A stretch of 64,000 nt of DNA from Mesorhizobium xinjiangense. Its GTDB lineage: Bacteria; Pseudomonadota; Alphaproteobacteria; Rhizobiales; Rhizobiaceae. The DNA lies in assembly GCF_009749525.1 (NCBI RefSeq), contig NZ_WOAC01000009.1:110510-174509 (forward strand). The letters are read 5' to 3'. How positions within the stretch are numbered: position 1 is the stretch's first letter; every line of letters begins with the position of its first letter. A program made the position numbers and the translations under genes. This document shows, one piece after another, positions 18,394-26,320 of this stretch. The notes below the pieces were generated by a model. That model was given only the letters and a program-made list of their open reading frames with translations. It was not told where the DNA came from and ran no database searches.

Positions 18394-19772
18394 CAGTGAC
18401 CTTCACCCTGCGCGACCATGTCGGCGCCAATGCGCTTCTTTTCCTTCAGCACGACGGTGGGCTCGCGCGTCGATATCAGTCCGCGCGGCTTCCACACCAT
18501 GATCATCACCATGGCGAGGCCGAAGATCAGCATGCGATACTGCGTGGGATCGAAGCCCGGTCCGAAGATCTGCGACAGGAAGCCGAGATTGCGCAGCATC
18601 TCGATGCCGCCGATCATGACGACCGAGGCGATGACGACGCCGATCTGCGAACCCAGCCCACCGAGCACCACGATGGCCAGGATGATCGCCGATTCGAGGA
18701 AGGTGAAGCTCTCCGGCGAGATGAAGCCCTGCCGGGTGGCGAAGAACGATCCGGCGAAACCGCCGAACATGGCGCCGATGGCAAAGGCGGTAAGCTTGGT
18801 GTTGGTGGTATTGATGCCGAGCGACCGGCAGGCGATCTCGTCCTCGCGCAGCGCTTCCCAGGCTCGTCCGATCGGCAGACGGCGAAGCCGCATCGTCACT
18901 ACATTGGTGATGATCGCGAGGATGAAGATGATGTAGTAGAGATAGATGTAGCGGTGGATGGAATCGTATTGCAGGCCGAAGAATGCCGCAAAACCGTCGT
19001 CGCCGCGTGAAAATTCCAGCCCCAGGAGGGTGGGGCGCGGAATGCCGGAGATGCCGTCCGGCCCGCCGGTGAACTGGTACCAGTTCAGGAGCACGATGCG
19101 GACGATCTCACCGAAGGCCAGCGTGACGATGGCGAGATAGTCGCCGCGCAGCCGCAAGACCGGGAAGCCGAGAATGACGCCCCAGAAGGCGGCCAGCAGT
19201 CCAGCCAGAGGCAGCGCCATCCAGAAACCGAAGCCGAAATTCTGCGCCAGAAGGGCGAAGGAATAGGCCCCGACGGCATAGAAGGCGACATAGCCGAGAT
19301 CGAGCAGACCGGCGAGCCCGACGACGATGTTCAGCCCCCAGCCCAACATGATGTAGGTCATGATGAGGATGGCGAGGTCGATATACTGGCGGTCCCTGTC
19401 CGGAAAGAACACGGTGAAGAAGAAGGGCAAGACGATCGCGAAGGCGAGCAGGATACGCGACAACCATTTGCCGAGGCCGGACAGGTCGGTGCCTTCGAGG
19501 ATCCCGGCCATACGCCCCGTCACCGGCTGCTTGGCCTTGAAGACGAAAAGATTGAGCGCGAGCCGCCCGGCAAAGACGACGGCGACAGCCGAAATCAGCA
19601 GGCCCCAGCGGAAGGTGAGCGTGAGACCGCCCGGCGCGATGTCCGTTCTGACGCCGAGGAAGAAGAAGCCGAGCACCAGGACCAGCAGCGCCGCCGTGCC
19701 GGCGTCACGCAGGGAATCGGCGAGCGACGACGACCGCGCCGGCGCGGGGAGCGAAGACGTGCTCGTTGCCAT
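18393..19772 (-). CDS. livM: Branched-chain amino acid ABC transporter permease LivM
   Basis: A 459-residue permease. About 110 N-terminal residues with extra helices resemble the DUF3382 extension seen in long LivM proteins. The core permease follows, with ILIMTYIMLGWGLNIVVGLAGLLDLGYVAFYAVGAYSFA and the EAA-like cytosolic loop near IGRAWEALREDEIACRSLGIN, which docks on the ATPases. It overlaps livG by one base and livH by one base (TGATG-type junctions), so the genes are co-translated. It forms the membrane channel with LivH. Confidence 0.94.
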   Translation of the reverse strand: MATSTSSLPAPARSSSLADSLRDAGTAALLVLVLGFFFLGVRTDIAPGGLTLTFRWGLLISAVAVVFAGRLALNLFVFKAKQPVTGRMAGILEGTDLSGLGKWLSRILLAFAIVLPFFFTVFFPDRDRQYIDLAILIMTYIMLGWGLNIVVGLAGLLDLGYVAFYAVGAYSFALLAQNFGFGFWMALPLAGLLAAFWGVILGFPVLRLRGDYLAIVTLAFGEIVRIVLLNWYQFTGGPDGISGIPRPTLLGLEFSRGDDGFAAFFGLQYDSIHRYIYLYYIIFILAIITNVVTMRLRRLPIGRAWEALREDEIACRSLGINTTNTKLTAFAIGAMFGGFAGSFFATRQGFISPESFTFLESAIILAIVVLGGLGSQIGVVIASVVMIGGIEMLRNLGFLSQIFGPGFDPTQYRMLIFGLAMVMIMVWKPRGLISTREPTVVLKEKKRIGADMVAQGEGH

Positions 19773-20701
19773 CAGACTTTCTCCACTTCCGGTTTGCCGA
19801 GCAGGCCGGACGGCAGGAAGATCAGCACGATGGCGAGGATCGAGAATGCCGCAACGTCCTTGTATTCAACAGTGAAATAGCCCGACCAGAAGACTTCGAT
19901 CAGCCCGATCAGCAACCCTCCGAGCATGGCGCCGGGCAGTGAGCCGATACCGCCGAGCACGGCGGCGGTGAACGCCTTCACGCCGGCCAGGAAGCCGATA
20001 TAGAAATCGATCACGCCATATAGCAGCAGGAACATCAGTCCGGCGACCGCCGCCAACGCCGCGCCCATGACAAAGGTGAGCGAGATGGTGCGGTCGACAT
20101 TGACGCCAAGCAGCGCCGCCATCTTGCGGTCCTGCTCGCAGGCGCGCTGGGCCCGGCCGAGCGCCGTGCGCGAGATCAGCAGTGTGAAACCGGCCATCAG
20201 CACGACCGTCGACAAAATGATGATCATCTGCATGTAGGAGAGCTGAACGACGATGGGGCCGTTCTCGTTCATCCCCTCCATCAGCGTCACGCCGCCCTGG
20301 ATCTGCGGCGGCAGCGGCTTGACCCGGGCGCCCTGCGTGACCTGCACGAAGTTCTGCAGGACGATCGACATGCCGATGGCGGTGATCAGCGGCGCCAGCC
20401 GGAAGGACCCTCGCAACGGGCGGTAGGCCAGCCGTTCGACCGTCCAGCCCCAGGCCGAGGTGAACAGCATGGCCACGATGAGAACGATGAGGAGGACCAA
20501 CGGCAGAAAAGCGAAGCCGAAGACCGAAGTCAGGATGAGGAAGACGGCAAGAGCGATGAACGCCCCGATCATGAAGATATCGCCATGGGCGAAATTGATC
20601 ATCCCGATGATGCCGTAGACCATCGTGTAGCCGATGGCGATCAACCCATAGATCGATCCCAGCGTCAGCCCGTTTATAAGCTGCTGGATGAAATATTCCA
20701 T
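19772..20701 (-). CDS. livH: Branched-chain amino acid ABC transporter permease LivH
   Basis: A 309-residue permease and the first gene of the liv operon. It begins MEYFIQQLINGLTLGSIYGLIAIGYTMVYGIIGMINFAHGD, the near-universal LivH N-terminus. The cytosolic loop GRAQRACEQDRKMAALLGVNVDRT contacts the ATPases, and VLGGIGSLPGAMLGGLLIG is the conserved helix late in the protein. Start 20701 is chosen from this N-terminus; the frame runs 41 codons further upstream without similarity. The promoter should lie within the 325 bp upstream. Confidence 0.95.
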   Translation of the reverse strand: MEYFIQQLINGLTLGSIYGLIAIGYTMVYGIIGMINFAHGDIFMIGAFIALAVFLILTSVFGFAFLPLVLLIVLIVAMLFTSAWGWTVERLAYRPLRGSFRLAPLITAIGMSIVLQNFVQVTQGARVKPLPPQIQGGVTLMEGMNENGPIVVQLSYMQMIIILSTVVLMAGFTLLISRTALGRAQRACEQDRKMAALLGVNVDRTISLTFVMGAALAAVAGLMFLLLYGVIDFYIGFLAGVKAFTAAVLGGIGSLPGAMLGGLLIGLIEVFWSGYFTVEYKDVAAFSILAIVLIFLPSGLLGKPEVEKV

Positions 20702-21026
20702 ATTCTGTGTTGCTCCCCGGGAATGTCGCGCGGACGGCGCACTCCTTCGATTATTTCCCCTAGTCCTAGACCTTCGAACCGCGATTGCAATGTCAAATTT
20801 TCGCGACGCCGCCTCTGTGGACAATGCAACGTGAAATTTTGAGCAAAGCAGCCACGGGCCCGTGGACCAGCGCGCAAGCTATCACTGGCCCACTGCAATG
20901 TCTTTGCCTTGTGGCGGCAAATTTCGTCGTCATTTTGCATGATTTTCGAACAGGCCCCTCATTGTTCGTGGATCCTTGCAAAGGAAGACTGCTCCGAGCA
21001 GGTCGGGTTTGGCGTCCTTTCCCGCT
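20702..21026. other. Upstream region of the liv operon with a direct repeat
   Basis: About 325 bp without a gene, between the hydroxyproline epimerase stop and livH. A 15-bp direct repeat GCAAYGTSAAATTTT occurs at 20787-20801 and 20826-20840, 39 bp apart and about 90-140 bp before the livH start. Its spacing near four helical turns would suit a cooperative regulator of the Lrp type; that is inference. No terminator for the hyp operon was recognised. Confidence 0.45.
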
Positions 21027-22028
21027 TCATTTGACCACAAATCCATGTGCGAACGGGTCGCGATCATCGATGAAGATCGTGTTGTAGCCGGTGACGCGCG
21101 CCCAGCCGCCGATCGATGGCACGATGCCCCTGCGATCGCCGACGCCGACTTCTTTTTCGACCTTGCCGTGAAAGAGCGAACCGATGATCGATTGATGGAC
21201 GAAGCAGTCGCCCGGCTCCAGGACACCCCTGGCGGCAAGCTGCGCCATGCGCGCCGAGGTGCCGGTGCCGCAGGGCGAGCGGTCGAGCGCCTTGTCGCCG
21301 TAAAAGACCGCGTTGCGGCCATGCGCGCCTTCGACCGTAGGCGCCCCGGTCCACAGGATATGGGAAAGGCCGGCGATCGACGGGTTCTCCGGGTGCTCGA
21401 AGCGGTAGGCCTCGTTCAGCCTCTGACGCAGCACCGGGCTCCAGGCAATCAGCTCGGACGCCGAATGGTCGGCCATGTCGCGGTAGTTCTCCTGCGGATC
21501 GACGATGGCGTAGAAATTGCCGCCATAGGCGACATCGACCTTGAGCGGCCCGAGCGCCGGGCAGTCCACCGCGAGCGCTTGGGAATGCAGGAAGGAGGGC
21601 ACATTGGTGATGCGCACCTCTTCGACATGCTCACCCTCCTGACGGTACTCGGCGATAACTGGGCCGGCCGGCGTGTCGAGCCTCAGGACGCCGGGCGTCT
21701 TCGGGCGCACCAGCCTGTGCTCGACGGCGAAGGTCACGGTCCCTATCGTCCCATGGCCGCACATCGGCAGGCAGCCCGAGGTCTCGATGAACAGGATCGC
21801 GATGTCGCAATCGGCGCGCGTCGGCGGATAGAGGATCGAACCCGACATCATGTCGTGACCGCGCGGCTCGAACATCAGCCCGGTGCGGATCCAGTCGTAC
21901 TCGGCCAGGAAATGCGCCCGCCGCTCCATCATCGTGGCGCCGTCGAGCAGCGGTCCCCCGCCGGCGACGAGGCGCACGGGATTGCCGCATGTGTGTCCGT
22001 CGATGCAGTGGAAGGAATGCCGCGCCAT
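21027..22028 (-). CDS. hypRE: 4-hydroxyproline 2-epimerase (proline racemase family)
   Basis: A 333-residue cofactor-independent epimerase that interconverts trans-4-hydroxy-L-proline and cis-4-hydroxy-D-proline. The two catalytic cysteines are visible: Cys90 in the MCGHGT motif and Cys253 in SPCGTGTSA, both typical of hydroxyproline epimerases. The start MARHSFHCIDGHTCGNPVR fits the family, which opens with a short strand and the GHT motif. It is the last gene of a three-gene operon with an oxidase (hypO) and a DapA-like deaminase (hypD); 21 bp separate it from hypO. That context makes the hydroxyproline substrate far likelier than proline. Confidence 0.92.
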   Translation of the reverse strand: MARHSFHCIDGHTCGNPVRLVAGGGPLLDGATMMERRAHFLAEYDWIRTGLMFEPRGHDMMSGSILYPPTRADCDIAILFIETSGCLPMCGHGTIGTVTFAVEHRLVRPKTPGVLRLDTPAGPVIAEYRQEGEHVEEVRITNVPSFLHSQALAVDCPALGPLKVDVAYGGNFYAIVDPQENYRDMADHSASELIAWSPVLRQRLNEAYRFEHPENPSIAGLSHILWTGAPTVEGAHGRNAVFYGDKALDRSPCGTGTSARMAQLAARGVLEPGDCFVHQSIIGSLFHGKVEKEVGVGDRRGIVPSIGGWARVTGYNTIFIDDRDPFAHGFVVK

Positions 22029-22049
22029 GCTGCTTGTACCCGAGCCTTT

Positions 22050-23306
22050 TCAGAAACGATCGGCCCTGAAGGGCGAAATGTCGATAGCCGGTGTGTCGCC
22101 AACCACCAGGTCGCGCACGATCCGCCCCGTGCCGGCGGCCTGCGTGAGGCCCAGATGGCCGTGGCCGAAGGCATAGACGACGTGCGGGGCGTCTTTTGCC
22201 CGAGCTATGACGGGCAGGGAATCCGGCAGGGAGGGGCGGTAGCCCATCCATTCGCGCCCGCCTTGCGTCTTCAGCCCCGGCAGGAAGCGCTTCGTCTTTT
22301 CCAGCATCGCTCTTGAGCGGGCGAAGTTGGGCGGCCGCTTCAGTCCGGCGAGCTCGACCGCCCCGCCGACGCGCAACCCGGTCGACAGCGGCGTCACCAC
22401 GAAGCCATGTTCGGAAAAGATGAGCTGCATCCTGACGTCGAAGGCGTCCGCCGGCAGGGTCGTATTGTAGCCGCGTTCGGTTTCCAGCGGCACGCGGTCG
22501 CCAAAGCCCCGCGCGATGCGATGCGACCAGGCGCCGGCGGCGATCACCAGCTTCTGCGCCAAGAGCGTGACCCCATGCCGAAGCTGAACGGCGATCCGAT
22601 CATGGGCCGGCCGCGCCAGCACCACCTCGCCGGAAACGAAATCCGCGCCCTTGGATTCGGCATGGCGCCACAGCGCCTTGCCGAGGAGTTTCGGGTCCGA
22701 AACGTTCTTCCATCCCGCAACATACCTGCCGCGCGCAAAATGATCCGACAGGCCGGGCTGATAGTCGGCCAGCCGGGCCTTATCGATGTGCTCGAATGCG
22801 AAGCCCATGCGTTCTTTCGCCTGCCAGCCTGGCAGTGCATTGCGAAAGCCGGCCTCGCTGTCATAAAGCTCGAGCGCGCCGTGCTCGTTGAGCATATGCC
22901 GGGTGCCCGATCGTTCCAAGAGCGCCATCCACTCCGCCTCGGCCAGCCCCATCAACGCGCCTTGGGCGGCCAGTCCACCCTCGTAGCGGTCGGCGAAACC
23001 GGCCCGCCAGAAGCGCACGAGCCAGGGCAGCAGTTGCGGCATGTAGGCAGGCGGAATGGACAACGGCCCAAGCGGATCCATCAGCCATTTCGGCACCTGC
23101 GCCAGCATGCCCTTTTGCACCAGCGGCAGCACGTCGGAAAAGGCGAGTGCGGCGGCATTGCCGGAACTGGTTTCCTCGCACACGCCGGTGCGGTCGATCA
23201 CCGTGACGCGGCGCCCGGTCTCGGCCAGATAGGCAGCCGCACAGATGCCGACGATCCCGGCGCCGACGATGACGATATCCGTTTCGGGCTTGTCCGGCTT
23301 CGCCAC
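22050..23306 (-). CDS. hypO: FAD-dependent D-amino acid (D-hydroxyproline) oxidase/dehydrogenase
   Basis: A 418-residue flavoprotein of the DAO/DadA superfamily. The N-terminus DIVIVGAGIVGICAAAYLAETGRRVTVIDR is the FAD-binding Rossmann motif GxGxxG. RVGGAVELAGL and a C-terminal GHGHLGLTQAAGTGRIVRDLV are typical of DadA-like enzymes. In this operon it should oxidise cis-4-hydroxy-D-proline to 1-pyrroline-4-hydroxy-2-carboxylate, the step assigned to HypO in Sinorhizobium. Ten bases separate it from hypD upstream. General D-amino-acid dehydrogenase activity is the alternative. Confidence 0.87.
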   Translation of the reverse strand: MAKPDKPETDIVIVGAGIVGICAAAYLAETGRRVTVIDRTGVCEETSSGNAAALAFSDVLPLVQKGMLAQVPKWLMDPLGPLSIPPAYMPQLLPWLVRFWRAGFADRYEGGLAAQGALMGLAEAEWMALLERSGTRHMLNEHGALELYDSEAGFRNALPGWQAKERMGFAFEHIDKARLADYQPGLSDHFARGRYVAGWKNVSDPKLLGKALWRHAESKGADFVSGEVVLARPAHDRIAVQLRHGVTLLAQKLVIAAGAWSHRIARGFGDRVPLETERGYNTTLPADAFDVRMQLIFSEHGFVVTPLSTGLRVGGAVELAGLKRPPNFARSRAMLEKTKRFLPGLKTQGGREWMGYRPSLPDSLPVIARAKDAPHVVYAFGHGHLGLTQAAGTGRIVRDLVVGDTPAIDISPFRADRF

Positions 23307-23316
23307 GGGCGGGTCC

Positions 23317-24210
23317 TCAGAATGCGGGAAGCTCGGGCCGGCACGCCAGCGCGTCCTTCACGATCTTCTCGGCCGCCACACGACGCTCGCCGGCAAGCGG
23401 CTGGCGCGGCATGCGTACGCGATCGTTGGAGCCGATCGCCAACACTTCCGCAAGCTTGATGTTCTGCACCAGATAGGTCGAGACGTCGAGATCGAGCAGC
23501 GGCCGGAACCAGCGATAAATGGCCAGGGCTTCCTCGCGCCGCCCCTGCTTCATCAGCTGGTAGATCGCCACGGTCTCGCGCGGAAATGCCGTGACCAGCC
23601 CGGCGACCCAGCCGACCGCACCGACCGACAGCGCCTCGAAGGCGAGGTTGTCGACACCGGTGAAGAGGTCGTAGCGCTCTCCGAGCGCGTTGATGATCTC
23701 GGTCGAGCGGCGGATATCGTCGGAGGATTCCTTGATCGCCACGAAGCGTTCGTCGGCCGCCAGCCGCTCCATGATCGGCACCGTGACGTCGACCCGGTAG
23801 GCGACGCGGTTCGAATAGATCATCACCGGCAGGTCGCCGGCGGCCGCGACGGCCGACAGCGCGTCGACCGTCTCATCGGCATTGGTGTGATAGATCGGGC
23901 TCGGCACGATCATCAGCCCGTCGGCGCCGGCGGCGGCGGCCTGTTTCGCCATCGCGCATGCTTCGCGGGTGCCCGCTTCATTGACCGTCAGCAGGACGGG
24001 CTTGCCGGCCGCGACCCTGCGCGCCGTTTTCAGCACCTCGATCTTCTCGTCCTGCGACAGCATCGGCCCTTCGCCGAGCGATCCGGCGACGATCAGGCCG
24101 TCGCACCCCGCTTCCAGCTGCAGCGCGAAACAGCGCTCCATCTCCGCATGATCGAGGCGATCGTCCTCGGTGAATTTCGTCGTGACTGCCGGAATGACGC
24201 CTGACCACAT
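23317..24210 (-). CDS. hypD: DapA-like aldolase/deaminase, probable 1-pyrroline-4-hydroxy-2-carboxylate deaminase
   Basis: A 297-residue (beta/alpha)8 barrel of the dihydrodipicolinate synthase family. Lys160 in FVAIKESSDD is the Schiff-base lysine, Tyr132 in IYSNR is the proton-relay tyrosine, and GSLGEG (residues 43-48) replaces the GTTGE phosphate-type loop. Next to a hydroxyproline epimerase and an FAD oxidase, the likely reaction is deamination and dehydration of pyrroline hydroxycarboxylate to alpha-ketoglutarate semialdehyde. It is the first gene of the operon, transcribed from the region holding the paired GntR-type operators. No semialdehyde dehydrogenase for the final step sits in the operon. 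Confidence 0.88.
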   Translation of the reverse strand: MWSGVIPAVTTKFTEDDRLDHAEMERCFALQLEAGCDGLIVAGSLGEGPMLSQDEKIEVLKTARRVAAGKPVLLTVNEAGTREACAMAKQAAAAGADGLMIVPSPIYHTNADETVDALSAVAAAGDLPVMIYSNRVAYRVDVTVPIMERLAADERFVAIKESSDDIRRSTEIINALGERYDLFTGVDNLAFEALSVGAVGWVAGLVTAFPRETVAIYQLMKQGRREEALAIYRWFRPLLDLDVSTYLVQNIKLAEVLAIGSNDRVRMPRQPLAGERRVAAEKIVKDALACRPELPAF

Positions 24211-24226
24211 AATTGTTACGCTCCTC

Positions 24227-24247
24227 TGATATATTATTGATATATCA
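24227..24247. promoter_or_regulatory. GntR-type operator, copy 1 (hypD side)
   Basis: A perfect palindrome TGATATAT-N5-ATATATCA, 17 bp upstream of the hypD start codon. It is identical in both arms to copy 2 at 24283-24303. The hypD-proximal position would let a bound repressor block the operon promoter. Confidence 0.8.
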
Positions 24248-24282
24248 ATCCGGGCGGCTCTCTGTCAATCGATGATTCCTGA

Positions 24283-24303
24283 TGATATATGAGAAATATA
24301 TCA
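24283..24303. promoter_or_regulatory. GntR-type operator, copy 2 (regulator side)
   Basis: TGATATAT-N5-ATATATCA again, exactly 56 bp from copy 1 and 15 bp before the chosen gntR start. Two copies of the same 8-5-8 dyad between divergent genes strongly suggest autoregulation and co-regulation of the hyp operon by the adjacent GntR protein. Confidence 0.8.
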
Positions 24304-24318
24304 AATCGGAGCTCAGCA

Positions 24319-24975
24319 ATGACGATTGCGCCGCCGCGCCACAACGAACCAGCCGCCGCCAAGGCCTATCGGGCGCTCGAACGCATGATCGTGACATTGG
24401 AGCTGCCGCCTGGCAGCGTAACGACGGAGGGCGCGCTGATCGAACAGCTCGACCTTGGCCGCACTCCGGTGCGCGAGGCCGTGCAGCGGCTGGCCTGGGA
24501 CGGCCTGGTCGAGGTGCGCCCGCGGGCCGGGCTGGCGATCGCGCCGCTCGCCGCCGGCGACTGGATAAGGGTCATCGACGCGCGGCGCGGGGTCGAGGAA
24601 GTTCTCGCGCGGTCCGCCGCACGCTATGCCACGCCGGAATTGTCGATCCGGTTCAAGGACGCGGCGATGTCGATGCAGCGCGCCGTCATCAGCGGCAATG
24701 TCATCGCCTTTCTGGAAGCCGACAAGGCCCTCGACGAGGCGATGGGGGTGGCCGCCGACAATCCCTTCGCCGCGCGTCTGGCGGCACCCCTGCAGACGCA
24801 CAGCCGGCGCTTCTGGTTTCGCTACCAGAGCGACAGCGGACTGGCCGATGCCGCCGAGCATCATGTGAAGGTGATCCGGGCCATTCTGGACGGCGACGCC
24901 GACGACGCGGGCAAGCAGGCCAAGCGTCTGATGGCTCTCCTGCGCTCAAATGCGGAAAAGGCGATCAGGCGCTGA
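24319..24975 (+). CDS. hypR: GntR-family (FCD subfamily) regulator of the hydroxyproline operon
   Basis: A 218-residue regulator. The N-terminal winged helix-turn-helix contains EGALIEQLDLGRTPVREAVQRLAWDGLVEVRPRAG, with the GntR hallmark R-T-P-V-R-E-A. The C-terminal all-helical FCD ligand-binding domain (about residues 85-210) has spaced Asp and His residues for metal or ligand. ATG 24319 is preferred over ATG 24289 because GGAG lies seven bases upstream and because 24289 falls inside operator copy 2. It is divergent from hypD-hypO-hypRE. The expected inducer is hydroxyproline or an intermediate of its breakdown. Confidence 0.88.
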   Translation: MTIAPPRHNEPAAAKAYRALERMIVTLELPPGSVTTEGALIEQLDLGRTPVREAVQRLAWDGLVEVRPRAGLAIAPLAAGDWIRVIDARRGVEEVLARSAARYATPELSIRFKDAAMSMQRAVISGNVIAFLEADKALDEAMGVAADNPFAARLAAPLQTHSRRFWFRYQSDSGLADAAEHHVKVIRAILDGDADDAGKQAKRLMALLRSNAEKAIRR

Positions 24976-24987
24976 GGCCCCACCGCC

Positions 24988-25401
24988 TCACGAGGACTTC
25001 TCGTGCCTGCCTCCGGGCGGGTTCAACCCCGCCGCCTCGTGGAGCGGCAGATTGCTTTCGAAGCCTTCCCCGACGGCCATGATACAGCTCTGGCCGGTCG
25101 TATCCGTCGACATCAAGGTCCAGCTGCCGCTTGCCGAAACGAACAGCTCCATGATCGTGGTCTCGTCCAGAACGCCGAGTGCGGTCGGAACCTCGTGGAA
25201 CTGCATGTCGAGTTCGCTGGCAATGGCGTCGCGCTCGCCGCACGACACGATCTGCGGCACCGGTTGGCCGGCTTGCCCGGTCGACGGGCCGGCCGCGCGA
25301 ACGCTGTCTCGCGTCTCCACCGCATCCCAGACGATCGGAACCGAATAGGCCGAGACCGGCAAGACGATGGCCGAAAAGGCAATAAGGGAGGTGCGCATCA
25401 T
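24988..25401 (-). CDS. Small secreted two-cysteine protein, paralogue A
   Basis: I do not recognise the family. The protein is 137 residues with a signal-like N-terminus (MMRTSLIAFSAIVLPVSAYS). A mature domain follows with one Cys before and one after a conserved core: VSCGERDAIASEL...EVPTALGVLDETTIMELFVSASGSWTLMSTDTTGQSC. The same core pattern (Cys, E-x-P, G, V/I-x-ELF-x-SA-x-G-x-WT, TC, A-x-G) occurs in the neighbouring gene at 25601-25927, so the two are paralogues. ATG 25401 is chosen because AGGAGG is eight bases upstream; an ATG six bases earlier is too close to it. It converges on the GntR gene with 12 bp between stops. Confidence 0.65.
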   Translation of the reverse strand: MMRTSLIAFSAIVLPVSAYSVPIVWDAVETRDSVRAAGPSTGQAGQPVPQIVSCGERDAIASELDMQFHEVPTALGVLDETTIMELFVSASGSWTLMSTDTTGQSCIMAVGEGFESNLPLHEAAGLNPPGGRHEKSS

Positions 25402-25600
25402 CGACATTTCCTCCTGCCGCCCTCGTTCAGGAACGGCTTATCCGCGTGAGCAATGCGCAAGCCACGCCGCCAAGGCTCGCATCTTTCAAAAGCGCCTTCA
25501 TGCGCGCCTGTTCCATCACGTTTCTGAGTCGCAGCGAAACATCGCATCGCCCCGCTCCTTTCAACCGGGCGTTGGCACCGTCGTGCCTGGCCCGCCACAA

Positions 25601-25927
25601 TCAGCGGTCGGTGCTGACCGGCATGGCCGGCGGCTCGATATCGACCCAGGAATCGCCGGCCGCCACCAGGCATGTGCGCTTGTTGCGGTCGGTCACGATG
25701 ACGGTCCAGGTGCCATCGGCAGACTTGAACAGCTCCAGCACCGCCTGATCGCCGATAAGGCCGAAGCCGGCCGGCCGTTCGTCGAAACGCTCGTCAAGCC
25801 AGGAAACCACCTCGGTCCGCGTCGTGCACGGACCGCGCTGCGCCTCGGCCGCGGTAACGAATGCGCTGGTCAGCAGGGCCGCGCCTGCTACGGCCACAAT
25901 GGTGTTGAGAATTCGATTTACGTGCAT
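25601..25927 (-). CDS. Small secreted two-cysteine protein, paralogue B
   Basis: A 108-residue predicted periplasmic protein. Its signal peptide (MHVNRILNTIVAVAGAALLTSAFVTAAEA) ends in a likely AEA-Q cleavage site. The mature domain CTTRTEVVSWLDERFDERPAGFGLIGDQAVLELF, followed by SADGTWTVIVTDRNKRTCLVAAGDSW, shares its layout and key residues with the protein at 24988-25401. The two conserved cysteines could form a disulfide. ATG 25927 has AAGGAG seven bases upstream. The gene lies 199 bp upstream of its paralogue on the same strand. The function is unknown. Confidence 0.72.
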   Translation of the reverse strand: MHVNRILNTIVAVAGAALLTSAFVTAAEAQRGPCTTRTEVVSWLDERFDERPAGFGLIGDQAVLELFKSADGTWTVIVTDRNKRTCLVAAGDSWVDIEPPAMPVSTDR

Positions 25928-26320
25928 CACACATCTCCTTCGCCAGCTCGTCCCGGCGAGGAAGATGTGGGGTTCAGCTTCGCGCCACCGGGATGATACA
26001 GGCCGGTTTCGACGTCGTCATCGCGTCGCTCCCTTCTGTTTTTCCGGTCTGTTCCACAGCGGTTTCGCCTCAAGGCCATACCGCTCTGTCTAGGATATGA
26101 TTATGCCGTGGTGCGCCAGCAAGATATAGTCACCGAAGAGTGATTGGAGGCCATCCATTGGTCGGGCCGCGCGCCGACGCTACGCAATTGGACGGAGCGG
26201 GCGGCTTTCGCTTCCGCCCGGCCGCCGCCAATATGACGAATTCCGCGCCGTCCTTGATGCCCCGCCGCGCGCCCGCGGCCGCAAGGCGGCGAGGACGCGC
26301 AAAACAGGAAACCGTCGGGC
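25928..26320. other. Intergenic region with a 30-bp remnant of the mmsA 3' end
   Basis: About 390 bp with no convincing gene; short frames here lack ribosome sites and similarity. It contains at 26233-26262 an exact copy of 30 bases from the end of mmsA (26337-26366). The region between the copies is very GC-rich. Confidence 0.5.
26233..26262. repeat. 30-bp direct repeat of the mmsA C-terminal coding region
   Basis: Positions 26233-26262 are identical to 26337-26366 inside mmsA, which on the minus strand encodes GIKDGAEFVI near the C-terminus. The offset is 104 bp. The copy lies outside any gene and looks like a leftover of a local duplication or of a replaced gene end. Confidence 0.8.

Noticed and set aside
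20785..21087. Small frames in the liv upstream region
   Set aside because: They overlap the hypRE 3' end and the direct repeats, with no ribosome site or similarity.
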